A stretch of 64,000 bases of DNA from Myxococcaceae bacterium (GTDB lineage: Bacteria; Myxococcota_A; Polyangia; Polyangiales; Ga0077539), in contig SCUS01000113.1 of the NCBI GenBank assembly GCA_004297725.1, forward strand, positions 62,001 through 126,000, read 5' to 3'. Both the position numbers and the translations under genes were made by a program. The notes below the pieces were generated by a model. That model worked only from the letters and a program-made list of their open reading frames with translations, ran no database searches and was not told where the DNA came from. Below are positions 26,480-34,797 of this stretch, piece after piece. Position 1 is the stretch's first letter, and every line of letters begins with the position of its first letter.

Positions 26480-27139
26480 ATGAGTTCGAGGTGGCGTTGG
26501 ATGGTCCCGCTGGCAGGCGCTCTCGCGTCGGTGGGCGTCGGTGGAGCCCTGGTGACGGCGGGCTGCACCGAGCCCCGAAGCCCGACCGTGGGGCAGCGCT
26601 TCGAAGACCGCTTCGAGCGCGGCGAGCTGGGCCCCGACTGGCGCGAGACCGGCGAAGGGTGGCGCATCGAGAACGGCGCGCTACGCGGTCAGGGCGTGCG
26701 CAACCACCCGCTCTGGCTCAAGCGCAAGCTGCCTCGCAACGCCCGCATCGAGTTCGACGCCTGGAGCGACTCTCCCGCCGGGGACATCAAGTGCGAGGTC
26801 TGGGGAGACGGCAGCTCGCACGCGGTGCAGGCCTCGTACACCGCGACCAGCTACGTGGTGATCTTCGGCGGCTGGGGCAACCGCTACAACGTCATCGCTC
26901 GCATGGACGAGCACGCGCCCGACCGTCGGCAGCGGGTGGGGCCTCGCGTCGAGATGGGGCGCCACTACCACTTCACCGTCGAGCGGCGAGGCCGGGTGCT
27001 GCGCTGGCTCCTCGACGGCGCGCCGATGCTGGAGTGGGATGACCCCGATCCGCTCGCGGGCCCCGGGCACGAGTACTTCGCGTTCAATGACTGGGACGCG
27101 CTGGTACATTTCGACAACCTCGTGATCACACCCCTGTGA
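26480..27139 (+). CDS. Lipoprotein with concanavalin-A-like (DUF1080-type) fold
   Basis: This 219-residue protein has a lipobox (LVTAGC) and a beta-sandwich reading like laminin-G or DUF1080-type domains: FEDRFERGELGPDWRETGEGWRIENGALRGQG at the start, then DAWSDSPAGDIKCEVWG, HYHFTVERRGRVLRWLLDG and YFAFNDWDALVHFDNLVI at the end, where the last strand commonly reads FDNF.I. The fold often binds or cleaves glycans; no catalytic residues are assigned here. It lies 25 bases before the next gene on the same strand. Confidence 0.75.
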   Translation: MSSRWRWMVPLAGALASVGVGGALVTAGCTEPRSPTVGQRFEDRFERGELGPDWRETGEGWRIENGALRGQGVRNHPLWLKRKLPRNARIEFDAWSDSPAGDIKCEVWGDGSSHAVQASYTATSYVVIFGGWGNRYNVIARMDEHAPDRRQRVGPRVEMGRHYHFTVERRGRVLRWLLDGAPMLEWDDPDPLAGPGHEYFAFNDWDALVHFDNLVITPL

Positions 27140-27164
27140 GCGTAGGGCACCACCGGAGGTCGCG

Positions 27165-28034
27165 GTGACACCAGCGGAGATCCAGAAGGAGCTCGACGAG
27201 CTCGAGTCCCGCCTCGAGCGGCTGCGGATCAAGTACGACCAGTACTTCATCGGCATCGAGAAGATGATGCCCTTCGTGCAGCGCAAGGACGTCGACCGTC
27301 GCTTCGCGCAGCTGCACAAGGAGCAGTTTCGCAACGGCGGCCTGCGCTTCCGCTTCCAGACGATGGTGCAGCGCTTCACCACCTACCAGACCTACTGGGG
27401 GCGCATCATCCGGCAGATCGAGGAGGGCACCTACAAGCGCGACCTCATCCGCGCGCAGCGGCTCGGCCGCACCCTCGACAAGCGCCCCGCCGCGCAGGCC
27501 GACGAGGCCGCTCCCGACCCGATGGAGCTCACCGACGACGACCTGACCGAGGCCACCGCCGACGAGCCGACGCCCAGGGACGCCACCATCCATGCCTCCC
27601 GAGGGCACGAGGCCGAGTCGCTCCCCGACCTCGGCTCCTCCCCGATGCGAGCCCCCACGCCGGCGCCCGTCCCCCCGGCCCGGCCTCCGCTCGGAGCCTT
27701 CGGCCCCGGTGTGCCCCGAGCGCCGGGGAGCGCGCCGCTACGCTCCGTGCTCGCCACGATGCCGGGCCCGGCGCCCGCTCCGAAGCCTGCCCCGAAGCCC
27801 GCTCCCTCCGCCGACGACGCGCAGCTACGCGCGCTCCATCAGCGCTTCGTCGAGGCCCGGCGGATGACCGGAGAGAACACCGACGTGCAGTACGAGTCCA
27901 TCGCGCGGCAGGCCCGCGAGGCGGGGCAGCGGCTCGCGCAGAAGTACCAGGGGGCCGAGGTGCGACTCGACGTCTCGATCAAGGACGGCAAGGCCGTGCT
28001 CAAGCCGATCGTGACGATGCCGAAGAAGACCTGA
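27165..28034 (+). CDS. Coiled-coil protein with Pro/Ala linker, myxobacterial family
   Basis: This 289-residue cytosolic protein starts from GTG after a good ribosome site (CCGGAGGTCGCG). Residues 1-85 form a charged coiled coil ending in a conserved-looking module (LHKEQFRNGGLRFRFQTMVQRF, YQTYWGRIIRQIEEGTY). A long Pro/Ala-rich linker follows, then a C-terminal domain (LHQRFVEARRMTGENTDVQYE, LAQKYQGAEVRLDVSIKDGKAVLKP). From memory this resembles the family named after MXAN_5187 of Myxococcus xanthus; that link is unchecked. The molecular function is unknown; coiled coil and linker suggest a scaffold or cytoskeleton-associated role. Confidence 0.7.
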   Translation: MTPAEIQKELDELESRLERLRIKYDQYFIGIEKMMPFVQRKDVDRRFAQLHKEQFRNGGLRFRFQTMVQRFTTYQTYWGRIIRQIEEGTYKRDLIRAQRLGRTLDKRPAAQADEAAPDPMELTDDDLTEATADEPTPRDATIHASRGHEAESLPDLGSSPMRAPTPAPVPPARPPLGAFGPGVPRAPGSAPLRSVLATMPGPAPAPKPAPKPAPSADDAQLRALHQRFVEARRMTGENTDVQYESIARQAREAGQRLAQKYQGAEVRLDVSIKDGKAVLKPIVTMPKKT

Positions 28035-28042
28035 GCGGTTTT

Positions 28043-28058
28043 TTACAGGGATCTGTAA
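28043..28058 (+). promoter_or_regulatory. AT-containing palindrome between convergent genes
   Basis: TTACAG (28043-28048) and CTGTAA (28053-28058) are perfect inverted arms around GGAT, in the 37-base gap between two convergent genes. A TTTTTT run at 28039-28044 precedes or overlaps the left arm. It may be a weak bidirectional terminator or a protein-binding site. Confidence 0.35.
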
Positions 28059-28071
28059 GAGAGGCGACGGA

Positions 28072-29088
28072 TCAGCGCAGCGGGTACTGGCCCATGCAGG
28101 CGCCGATGACGCCGCGGTTGGAGCCCGGGAGGCTGCGCTCGATGACCCAGCCGGTGTCGGTGCACTGGTACCAGTCGCCGTCGAGGCGGCTCTGGAGGCA
28201 GGTGCCCTCGCGCATGTCGCGGCCGAGCGTCGAGGAGAAGCAGGTCGCGTTGCGCGCCGTGGACAGCGGGTTGGTGTTCACGCAGGCGCCGTAGGCGTTG
28301 GCCCCGAGGCGCCACACGCCGTCGACGCACTGGTACCAGTCGCGGTCGAAGCGGCTCTCGACGCAGGAGCGCGCCGGCATCCAGCGCTGCAGGGTGTTGG
28401 AGTAGCACTGCGCCCCGCTGGCGGAGGTGCCGCCGCCGGAGGTTCCGCCGCCGGAGGTGCCGCCGCCGGAGCTCGGGGGCGCGCCGTTGAGGCGAACCGG
28501 CTGGAAGACGTTGCGGATCTGGCTGCCGCGCGCGTTGTCGTAGATCGAGTGGTGGAGGATCGAGGCCGTTCGGCCCCAGTTGTACTCCTCGATGGTGCAG
28601 AAGCGGGTGCGGTGCTCATCGAGCCAGCCCGCGAACAGCATGATGTGATGCTGCGGGTTGTTGAGCGCGTCGCCCGGCTCGAGCTCGCTCCAGTTGATGC
28701 GGTGCGAGCGGTGGTTGTCCCAGGGGCCGCCCGCGAAGGAGTGCGTGGTGTTGCCTGGCGCGGGAAGGCCCCAGGCCATGGACACCAGGCCCGAGCAGTC
28801 GGTGCGGTAGCCGCCCCAGCGGGACTGCGGCGTCTGCGAGTACGGCACCCGGTTGTCGACCCAGTTCATCGCGCGGTCGATCATCCCTCGTCGGCTCGCG
28901 GGGGTGCCCGCGAGGATCGCCGAGCGGGTGCAGGCCGCGACGACCTCCTCGACCTGCCACTCGCCCCACGGGTCGTCGAAGTTGACGTCGTTGGGGTCGC
29001 CGACACAGCCGGGGGCCGCCGCCAGCGAGCCAGCGGTTGCCACCAGCACGACCGTGAACATCGAACGGCGCCAATCGATGGATCGCAT
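28072..29088 (-). CDS. NlpC/P60-like cysteine peptidase with two C-terminal Cys-rich repeats
   Basis: This 338-residue exported protein has a signal with a possible lipobox (AAAPGC, Cys 28). The catalytic-looking domain at about 45-185 has GGYRTDCSGLVSMAWG (Cys 98 as nucleophile), ELEPGDALN and HHIMLFAGW (His 147/148), as in NlpC/P60 and CHAP amidases that cut peptidoglycan peptides. A Ser-Gly-Gly-Gly-Thr repeat linker follows. Two related modules of about 50 residues then appear: CYSNTLQRWMPARSCVESRF...WYQCVDG and CFSSTLGRDMREGTCLQSRL...WYQCTDT. These may bind wall or glycan. The ATG at 29088 is preferred over a GTG 18 bases upstream. Confidence 0.83.
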   Translation of the reverse strand: MRSIDWRRSMFTVVLVATAGSLAAAPGCVGDPNDVNFDDPWGEWQVEEVVAACTRSAILAGTPASRRGMIDRAMNWVDNRVPYSQTPQSRWGGYRTDCSGLVSMAWGLPAPGNTTHSFAGGPWDNHRSHRINWSELEPGDALNNPQHHIMLFAGWLDEHRTRFCTIEEYNWGRTASILHHSIYDNARGSQIRNVFQPVRLNGAPPSSGGGTSGGGTSGGGTSASGAQCYSNTLQRWMPARSCVESRFDRDWYQCVDGVWRLGANAYGACVNTNPLSTARNATCFSSTLGRDMREGTCLQSRLDGDWYQCTDTGWVIERSLPGSNRGVIGACMGQYPLR

Positions 29089-29312
29089 GGGAGCTGGTTC
29101 CTTCACACCCGCAGCTCTTCCACCATCCGTGCCGTGACCGCGGGACCTCTCGACCTGCGGAAGAACCCGTAGAAGCGTGAGGTCGAGGGGCTGGGTTGGG
29201 CGCTGGACGGCGGGATGTCCAGCCGGTCACGGGTGTGACCAGCGGAGGTTCTTGGGGGGAGCCGAGAGGGGGCGGAAGGAGCGGGAGGCGCAGGCGGCGG
29301 TCGGCGATCAGG

Positions 29313-32300
29313 TCAGCGCAGGCACTCCCACATCACGGTGATGCAGTAGATGCCGCCGTTCGAGTCCGACCCGCAGTTCGGGCCGTTGGTCCCGTTGTCG
29401 TAGGTCTGGCTGCCCGGGGAGCTGCAGCTCCCGGCGCCGCAGTATCCGCAGACGGTGCCGCAGGTGCCGCCCCAGCGGCCGATGGTGCGGTACCCGAGCT
29501 GCTGGCAGATGTAGTTCGCGTGGTAGTTGCCGCGGGAGTTGGCGCTCAGCCACGCGGAGTTGCAGTCCGCGCGGCAGGTGGTCCAGGCGCTGCCGGTGAA
29601 GGGGTCGGTGCCCGAGCGGCACGACGAGGGGGGCAGCAGTCCGCCCGCGAGGCAGCCGCACGAGCCCGCGTTGCAGGTCGCGGCGCAGCGGTTGCCGCAG
29701 ACGCCGCAGTTGGCCGCGTCGGTGTTGAGGTTGACCTCGCAGCCGTTGGCGGCGTTGCCGTCACAGTTGGCGAAGCCCGCGTTGCAGGTGAAGCCGCAGA
29801 GGCCCGCCTGGCAGGTGGTCGTGGCGTTGGCGCGCGCCGGGCAGACGTTGCCGCACGCCCCGCAGCTCGCGAGGCTCGTGTTGAGGTTGACCTCGCAGCC
29901 GTCCGCCGCGGCGCCGTTGCAGTCGCCGAAGCCCGTCTGGCAGGCGAACCCGCAGGTCCCGGAGGCGCAGGTCGTCCTGGCGTTGGCGCGCGCCGGGCAG
30001 ACGTTGTTGCACGCCCCGCAGTGGTTGGTGTCCGTCGCCGGCGTCACGCAGATGCCGCCGCACACGAGCTGGCCCACGCCGCAGACGCCGACGCAGGCGC
30101 CGCTCGAGCACACCTGGCCGCTCGGGCACGCGGCGCCGCAGGCGCTGCAGTTGGCCGAGTCGTTCTGGAGGTTGACGCAGCGGCCGCCGCAGACCGTCTG
30201 CCCCACCGGGCAGTCGAGCACGCAGACGCCCGCCGTGCAGATCTGTCCCGTCGCGCACACGGTGCTGCACGCCCCGCAGTTGGAGCGGTCGACCCGGAGG
30301 TCGCGGCACGCGCCGCCGCACTCGGTGAGCCCGGCCGCGCAGGAGAGCACGCAGCGCCCGCCCTGGCAGATCTGCCCCGCGCCGCAGGCGGCGCCGCAGG
30401 CCCCGCAGTGAAGCCGGTCGGTCGCGAGGTCGTGGCACGCGCCGCTGCACTCCGTGGTGCCCGCGGCGCAGGAGAGCACGCAGACTCCGCTCGCGCAGAT
30501 CTGCCCGGCGGTGCACGTCCTGCCGCACATCCCGCAGTTCGACCGATCGGTCTGCAGGTCACGGCAGGTGCCGCTGCAGTTCTGGAGGCTCCCTCCGCAG
30601 CTCACGGCGCACGACCCGCCGACGCAGGCCTGGCCCGCCGGGCAGGCGCGGCCGCACATCCCGCAGTGGGCGTTGTCGTTGTTCAGGTCGCGGCAGACGC
30701 CGCTGCAGACGGTGCCGCCCGCGGAGCAGCTCACGACGCAGCGGCCCGTGTCGCAGATCTCGCCCGACGCGCAGCGGGTGCCGCAGGCGCCGCAGTTGGC
30801 CCGGTCCGTCGCGAGGTCGCGGCACGACCCGGAGCAGTTGGAGAGGCCGCTCTGGCAGGAGAGCGTGCAGACGCTGCCCACGCACACCTCGCCCTCGGCG
30901 CACGCGCGGGCGCAGGCCCCGCAGTTGAGCCGGTCGGTGCTGGTGTCGCGGCAGGTCCCGCTGCAGTTGGTCGTCCCCGTGGCGCACGAGACGGTGCACA
31001 CGCTGTTGGAGCACACCTGCCCCGAGGCGCAGGCGTTGCCGCAGATGCCGCAGTTGGCCCGGTCGGTGCGGGTGTCACGGCACACGCCCGAGCAGTTGGT
31101 GGTGCCCGCGCCGCACGACACCTGGCAGGCGCCGCGGTCGCAGATCTCGCCCGTCGCGCAGGCCGTCCCGCAGGCGCCGCAGTTGGCCCGGTCGGTCTGC
31201 AGGTCGCGGCACACCCCCGAGCAGTTGTTGGTGCCCGCGATGCAGCTCACGCCGCACACGCCGCTGGAGCACACCTGGCCCGACGGGCACGCCACGCCGC
31301 AGCCGCCGCAGTTGGCCCGGTCGGTGGTGAGGTCGCGGCACACGCCCGCGCAGTCGGAGGTCCCGGAGACGCACGAGACCTGGCAGGTGCCGCGCGCGCA
31401 GACCTGCCCGCCCGGGCAGGCGACGCCGCAGCCGCCGCAGTTGGCGCGGTCCGTCGCGAGGTCGCGGCACACGCCCGAGCAGTTGGTCGTCCCCGCGACG
31501 CAGGACACGGTGCACACCCCCGCGGAGCAGACCTGCCCCGAGGCGCAGCCGCGGCCGCAGGCGCCGCAGTTGTTGTTGTCCGTCTGCAGGTCACGGCACA
31601 CGCCCGAGCAGTTGGTGGTGCCCACCACGCAGGACACCGAGCACGCGCTGCCGGAGCACACCTGTCCCGACGGGCACGCGCGGGCGCAGGCGCCGCAGTG
31701 GTTGTTGTCCGTGGTGAGGTCGCGGCATACGCCCGAGCAGTTCGTCGTCCCCGAGAGGCACGAGACCGCGCACGCTCCGGCCGAGCACACCTGGCCCGCC
31801 GGGCAGGCCATGCCGCAGGCGCCGCAGTTGCCCCGGTCGGTGTCGAGGTCGCGGCACACGCCCGAGCAGTCGGTCTGCCCCGCGAGGCAGCTCGTCACGC
31901 ACGCGCCCGCGGTGCACACCTGGCCCGAGGCGCAGGAGGTGCCGCAGGCGCCGCAGTTGAGCCGGTCGCTGGTCACGTCGCGGCAGGTGCCCGCGCAGTT
32001 GGTGAGGCCCGCGGCGCAGGAGACCGCGCACGCCCCGGCGGAGCACACCTGCCCCGACGGGCAGGCCCTTCCGCAGGCGCCGCAGTGGTTGAGGTCGGTG
32101 GTCACGTCGCGGCACACGCCCGAGCAGTTGGTGAGCCCCGTGAGGCACGAGACGGTGCAGGTGCCGCGGGAGCAGAGCGTGCCCGACGGGCAGACGTTGC
32201 CGCAGCCGCCGCAGTTGTTGACGTCCGTCGCGAAGTCGCGACACACGCCCGAGCAGTTCTCCGTCCCCGCGACGCAGGTGACGGTGCACGTCCCCCCCAT

Positions 32301-33260
32301 GCACACCTGGCCGGGGCCGCAGGCCATGCCGCAGGCGCCACAGTTCTCCCGGTCGGTGCTGGTGTTGGCGCAGTAGCGGGCGCCGGCTCCGCCGTCCATC
32401 CCGCCAGGGCCCGCGCCCTCGCAGACCATCAAGCCCACCGCGCAGGTCAGCGCGCAGGCCCCGTTGGAGCACACCTGGCCCGCGGCGCAGGCGCGACCGC
32501 ACGCGCCGCAGTGCGCGCGGTCGGTCTGCAGGTCGCGGCAGGTGTCCGAGCAGTTGTTCAGCCCGGCCGAGCACGACAGCGAGCAGGCGCCGTCGACGCA
32601 GACCTGGCCCGCCGCGCAGGTGGTGCCGCAGGCGCCGCAGTTGGCGCGGTCGGTGGTCAGGTCGCGGCACACGCCGCCGCAGTTGCTGGTGCCCGCGGCG
32701 CAGGAGAGCACGCAGGTGGAGCCCTCGCAGACCTGGCCCGCGGCGCAGCGGACGCCGCAGCCGCCGCAGTTGTCGCGGTCGGTGCGGGTGTTGGCGCAGT
32801 AGCGCGCGCCGCCGCCGTCGGTGCCCGCGTCGCTGTCCGCGGAGCTCATGCAGGTGGCGAGGTCGGCCGCGCAGTCGACGGCGCAGGCGCCGTTGGAGCA
32901 GACCTGGCCCGCCGCGCAGGTGCGACCGCAGGCGCCGCAGTTGGTGCGGTCGGTGCCCGTGGTCACGCAGAGGTTGCCGCAGAGGGTCTGGCCCGTCGGA
33001 CAGCTGATGGTACAGCTCCCGGCCACGCAGACGAGCCCGCCCTGACAGACGGTGCCGCAGGCGCCGCAGTTGTCGCGGTTGGCCTGCAGGTCGACGCACA
33101 CCGAGCCGCACGGCGTCTGGCCCGAGGCGCACTGCGGCCCGAGGTCCGTGGGCCGGTCGGCCGTCCCCGAGTCACGCCCGCCGACGATGCTCTCGCCGGT
33201 GCACGCGACCAGCATGACCAGCGCCCCGAGGGCCTGGATCCATCTTGGAATCGCTCTCAT
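29313..33260 (-). CDS. Giant Stig1-like cysteine-repeat lipoprotein (26 units)
   Basis: This 1315-residue lipoprotein (LVMLVACTG lipobox) is built mostly of 26 tandem units of about 43 residues, each with eight Cys in the pattern C-x6-C-x3-C-x9-C-x2-C-x3-C-x5-C-x4-C. A typical core is NCSGVCRDL.TDR.NCGACG. Units 3 and 6 carry insertions (SSADSDAGTDGGGARYCAN; EGAGPGGMDGGAGARYCAN), and units 24-26 change to PARANA and [10 protein letters not shown] types. A unique Cys-rich C-terminal domain of about 100 residues follows (SGTDPFTGSAWTTC ... CITVMWEC). The repeats resemble stigma-specific Stig1-like modules. It should be an elongated, disulfide-braced surface rod; its ligand is unknown. Confidence 0.88.
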   Translation of the reverse strand: MRAIPRWIQALGALVMLVACTGESIVGGRDSGTADRPTDLGPQCASGQTPCGSVCVDLQANRDNCGACGTVCQGGLVCVAGSCTISCPTGQTLCGNLCVTTGTDRTNCGACGRTCAAGQVCSNGACAVDCAADLATCMSSADSDAGTDGGGARYCANTRTDRDNCGGCGVRCAAGQVCEGSTCVLSCAAGTSNCGGVCRDLTTDRANCGACGTTCAAGQVCVDGACSLSCSAGLNNCSDTCRDLQTDRAHCGACGRACAAGQVCSNGACALTCAVGLMVCEGAGPGGMDGGAGARYCANTSTDRENCGACGMACGPGQVCMGGTCTVTCVAGTENCSGVCRDFATDVNNCGGCGNVCPSGTLCSRGTCTVSCLTGLTNCSGVCRDVTTDLNHCGACGRACPSGQVCSAGACAVSCAAGLTNCAGTCRDVTSDRLNCGACGTSCASGQVCTAGACVTSCLAGQTDCSGVCRDLDTDRGNCGACGMACPAGQVCSAGACAVSCLSGTTNCSGVCRDLTTDNNHCGACARACPSGQVCSGSACSVSCVVGTTNCSGVCRDLQTDNNNCGACGRGCASGQVCSAGVCTVSCVAGTTNCSGVCRDLATDRANCGGCGVACPGGQVCARGTCQVSCVSGTSDCAGVCRDLTTDRANCGGCGVACPSGQVCSSGVCGVSCIAGTNNCSGVCRDLQTDRANCGACGTACATGEICDRGACQVSCGAGTTNCSGVCRDTRTDRANCGICGNACASGQVCSNSVCTVSCATGTTNCSGTCRDTSTDRLNCGACARACAEGEVCVGSVCTLSCQSGLSNCSGSCRDLATDRANCGACGTRCASGEICDTGRCVVSCSAGGTVCSGVCRDLNNDNAHCGMCGRACPAGQACVGGSCAVSCGGSLQNCSGTCRDLQTDRSNCGMCGRTCTAGQICASGVCVLSCAAGTTECSGACHDLATDRLHCGACGAACGAGQICQGGRCVLSCAAGLTECGGACRDLRVDRSNCGACSTVCATGQICTAGVCVLDCPVGQTVCGGRCVNLQNDSANCSACGAACPSGQVCSSGACVGVCGVGQLVCGGICVTPATDTNHCGACNNVCPARANARTTCASGTCGFACQTGFGDCNGAAADGCEVNLNTSLASCGACGNVCPARANATTTCQAGLCGFTCNAGFANCDGNAANGCEVNLNTDAANCGVCGNRCAATCNAGSCGCLAGGLLPPSSCRSGTDPFTGSAWTTCRADCNSAWLSANSRGNYHANYICQQLGYRTIGRWGGTCGTVCGYCGAGSCSSPGSQTYDNGTNGPNCGSDSNGGIYCITVMWECLR
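29640..33150 (-). repeat. Tandem coding repeat, 129-bp unit
   Basis: Twenty-six diverged direct repeats of about 129 bp encode the 43-residue Cys modules. The array sits inside one reading frame and has kept frame throughout, including in units with insertions, so it is under protein-level selection. Such arrays can expand or contract by recombination. Confidence 0.85.
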
Positions 33261-33366
33261 CGTCTTTTCTCCCGCGGGTCGACCGCGCCAGTGAGGACCT
33301 GAGCCGCCGAGCGTAGGCGGTGTGGCTCTCGATCCGCAATGGCGCTGCAGATGCCGTGGGGGCTCG

Positions 33367-34728
33367 TCAGTCGCCGCGCACCGACAGGGCGCTCAGCGCC
33401 TGGGAGATCACCACCGGGGACGGCGGGCTCACCCCCTCCTCGAGGGAGCGCAGACCCGGCGGCAGCGACCCCATCGACCGGGTCGCCCGCTCCCGGGCCT
33501 CGCGCACGGCCTCCGAGGGCGACGGGAGGTCGCGCACCAGCTTGCCGCTCCGCATCACCGGAACCAGCAGGCCGAAGGCCTCCGGGTCGGGGTTGGGGTC
33601 GAGCGCCTCGTCCGACAGGCGCACCGTGTCCTCGACGAGGGTCCCGTCGCTGTCCAGGCGGCGGTACACCTGCTTCGCGCCTGCGCTGCTGGGCTTGCCC
33701 GGCGAGCGCTTGCCCACCGGCACCCGCACGTCCCTGCGGTCGTCGATCTCGACCAGCTTGTAGATGGCCCCGAGCGAGGGGGCGTCCGGGGTGAGCGTGA
33801 TGGCCGTCCCGACCCCGAAGGCGTCGTAGGGGGCGCCGTCCGCCAGCAGCGCCCGGATGCGCTGCTCGTCGAGGTCGTCGCTGGCGATGATCTGGATGTC
33901 GGGGCGCCCCGCCGCGTCGAGGATGCGCCGCACGTCGTGGCCGAGGGCCAGCAGGTCGCCCGAGTCGATGCGCACCGCGCGCACGGCCGAGCCGGCGCGG
34001 GCCGCCCTCAGCGCCCCCCGGCGGGCGTCGAAGGTGTCGATGAGCAGCGTGGTGCCCTTGGGGAAGGACTCCGCGAAGCGGTGGAAGGCGGCCTCCTCGC
34101 CGTCGTCGACGTGCGCGAGGACGTAGCTGTGGGCGATGGTCCCGGAGACGGGCACCCCGAAGGAGAGGCCCGCCTGCTCGCAGGAGGTGCCCGCGCAGCC
34201 GGCGATGTACGCCGCGCGGCCCGCGTGCGGCGCCGTCAGCGGGTCGATGCGCCGGGCGCCGAACTCGAACACCGGCCGGCCATCGGCGGCCAGCACCACC
34301 CGAGCGGCCTTCGAGGCCACCCGGGTCTCGGTGTTGATCACCCCCAGGAGGTAGGTCTCCAGGAGCTGGGCCTCGGCCAGCGAGGCCCCCACCCGGAGGA
34401 TCGGCTCCCCCTCGAAGGCCAGCGAGCCCTCGGGGATGGCGTCGAGGTCGCCCCGGAAGCGGAACTCCCGGAGGTAGCCCTCCATGGCGTCGGTCATCAC
34501 GTCGCCGAGGCTCGGCTGCGACCGGAGGTAGTCCACCTCGGTGTCGGTGAAGCGCAGGTCGCGCAGGTACCGCACCACCCGGTCGAGACCCGCCACCAGC
34601 AGGAACCTCCGGTTGGGGGGAAGCCTCCGGACCGAGAGTTCGAAGACCCCTCGGCGCTCGGCGATGCCTTCGCGGAGGTAGGCCCCCAACATCGCGAGTT
34701 CGTACCGATCGGTCAGCAGGGCGTGCAT
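33367..34728 (-). CDS. pncB: Nicotinate phosphoribosyltransferase
   Basis: This 453-residue cytosolic enzyme joins nicotinate to PRPP, making nicotinate mononucleotide for NAD salvage. Visible: LLTDRYELAMLGAYLREG at the start, FELSVRRLPPNRRFLLVAGLDR, EFGARRIDPLTAPHAGRAAYI, GTIAHSYVLA with the expected active-site His, LLIDTFDARRGALRAA, VRIDSGDLLALG and a phosphate-binding region FGVGTAITLT. Length and motif order fit the family. The start MHALLTDRYE at 34728 is chosen because the family begins at LLTD. It is the last gene of a same-strand set with the hydrolase and SixA-like genes. Confidence 0.94.
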   Translation of the reverse strand: MHALLTDRYELAMLGAYLREGIAERRGVFELSVRRLPPNRRFLLVAGLDRVVRYLRDLRFTDTEVDYLRSQPSLGDVMTDAMEGYLREFRFRGDLDAIPEGSLAFEGEPILRVGASLAEAQLLETYLLGVINTETRVASKAARVVLAADGRPVFEFGARRIDPLTAPHAGRAAYIAGCAGTSCEQAGLSFGVPVSGTIAHSYVLAHVDDGEEAAFHRFAESFPKGTTLLIDTFDARRGALRAARAGSAVRAVRIDSGDLLALGHDVRRILDAAGRPDIQIIASDDLDEQRIRALLADGAPYDAFGVGTAITLTPDAPSLGAIYKLVEIDDRRDVRVPVGKRSPGKPSSAGAKQVYRRLDSDGTLVEDTVRLSDEALDPNPDPEAFGLLVPVMRSGKLVRDLPSPSEAVREARERATRSMGSLPPGLRSLEEGVSPPSPVVISQALSALSVRGD

Positions 34729-34797
34729 CGAGTACGCCCCCGATGGCGCCACGGAGCGGCCCGAAGCGCAAGTGGGGATGAAAGCCTGGAAAGGCAA

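Noticed and set aside
29640-33150. Regular 129-bp periodicity that could suggest a CRISPR or satellite array
   Set aside because: The repeats are contiguous, diverged and all in one coding frame, with no short direct repeats or unique spacers and no cas genes.
29196-33302. Very long open frame (over 1300 codons) on the plus strand across the Cys-repeat gene
   Set aside because: It is the antisense of a repeat gene with high GC third positions; it has Ala/Arg/Gly/Val-only content, no signal and no family, while the minus frame has clear Cys modules and a lipobox.
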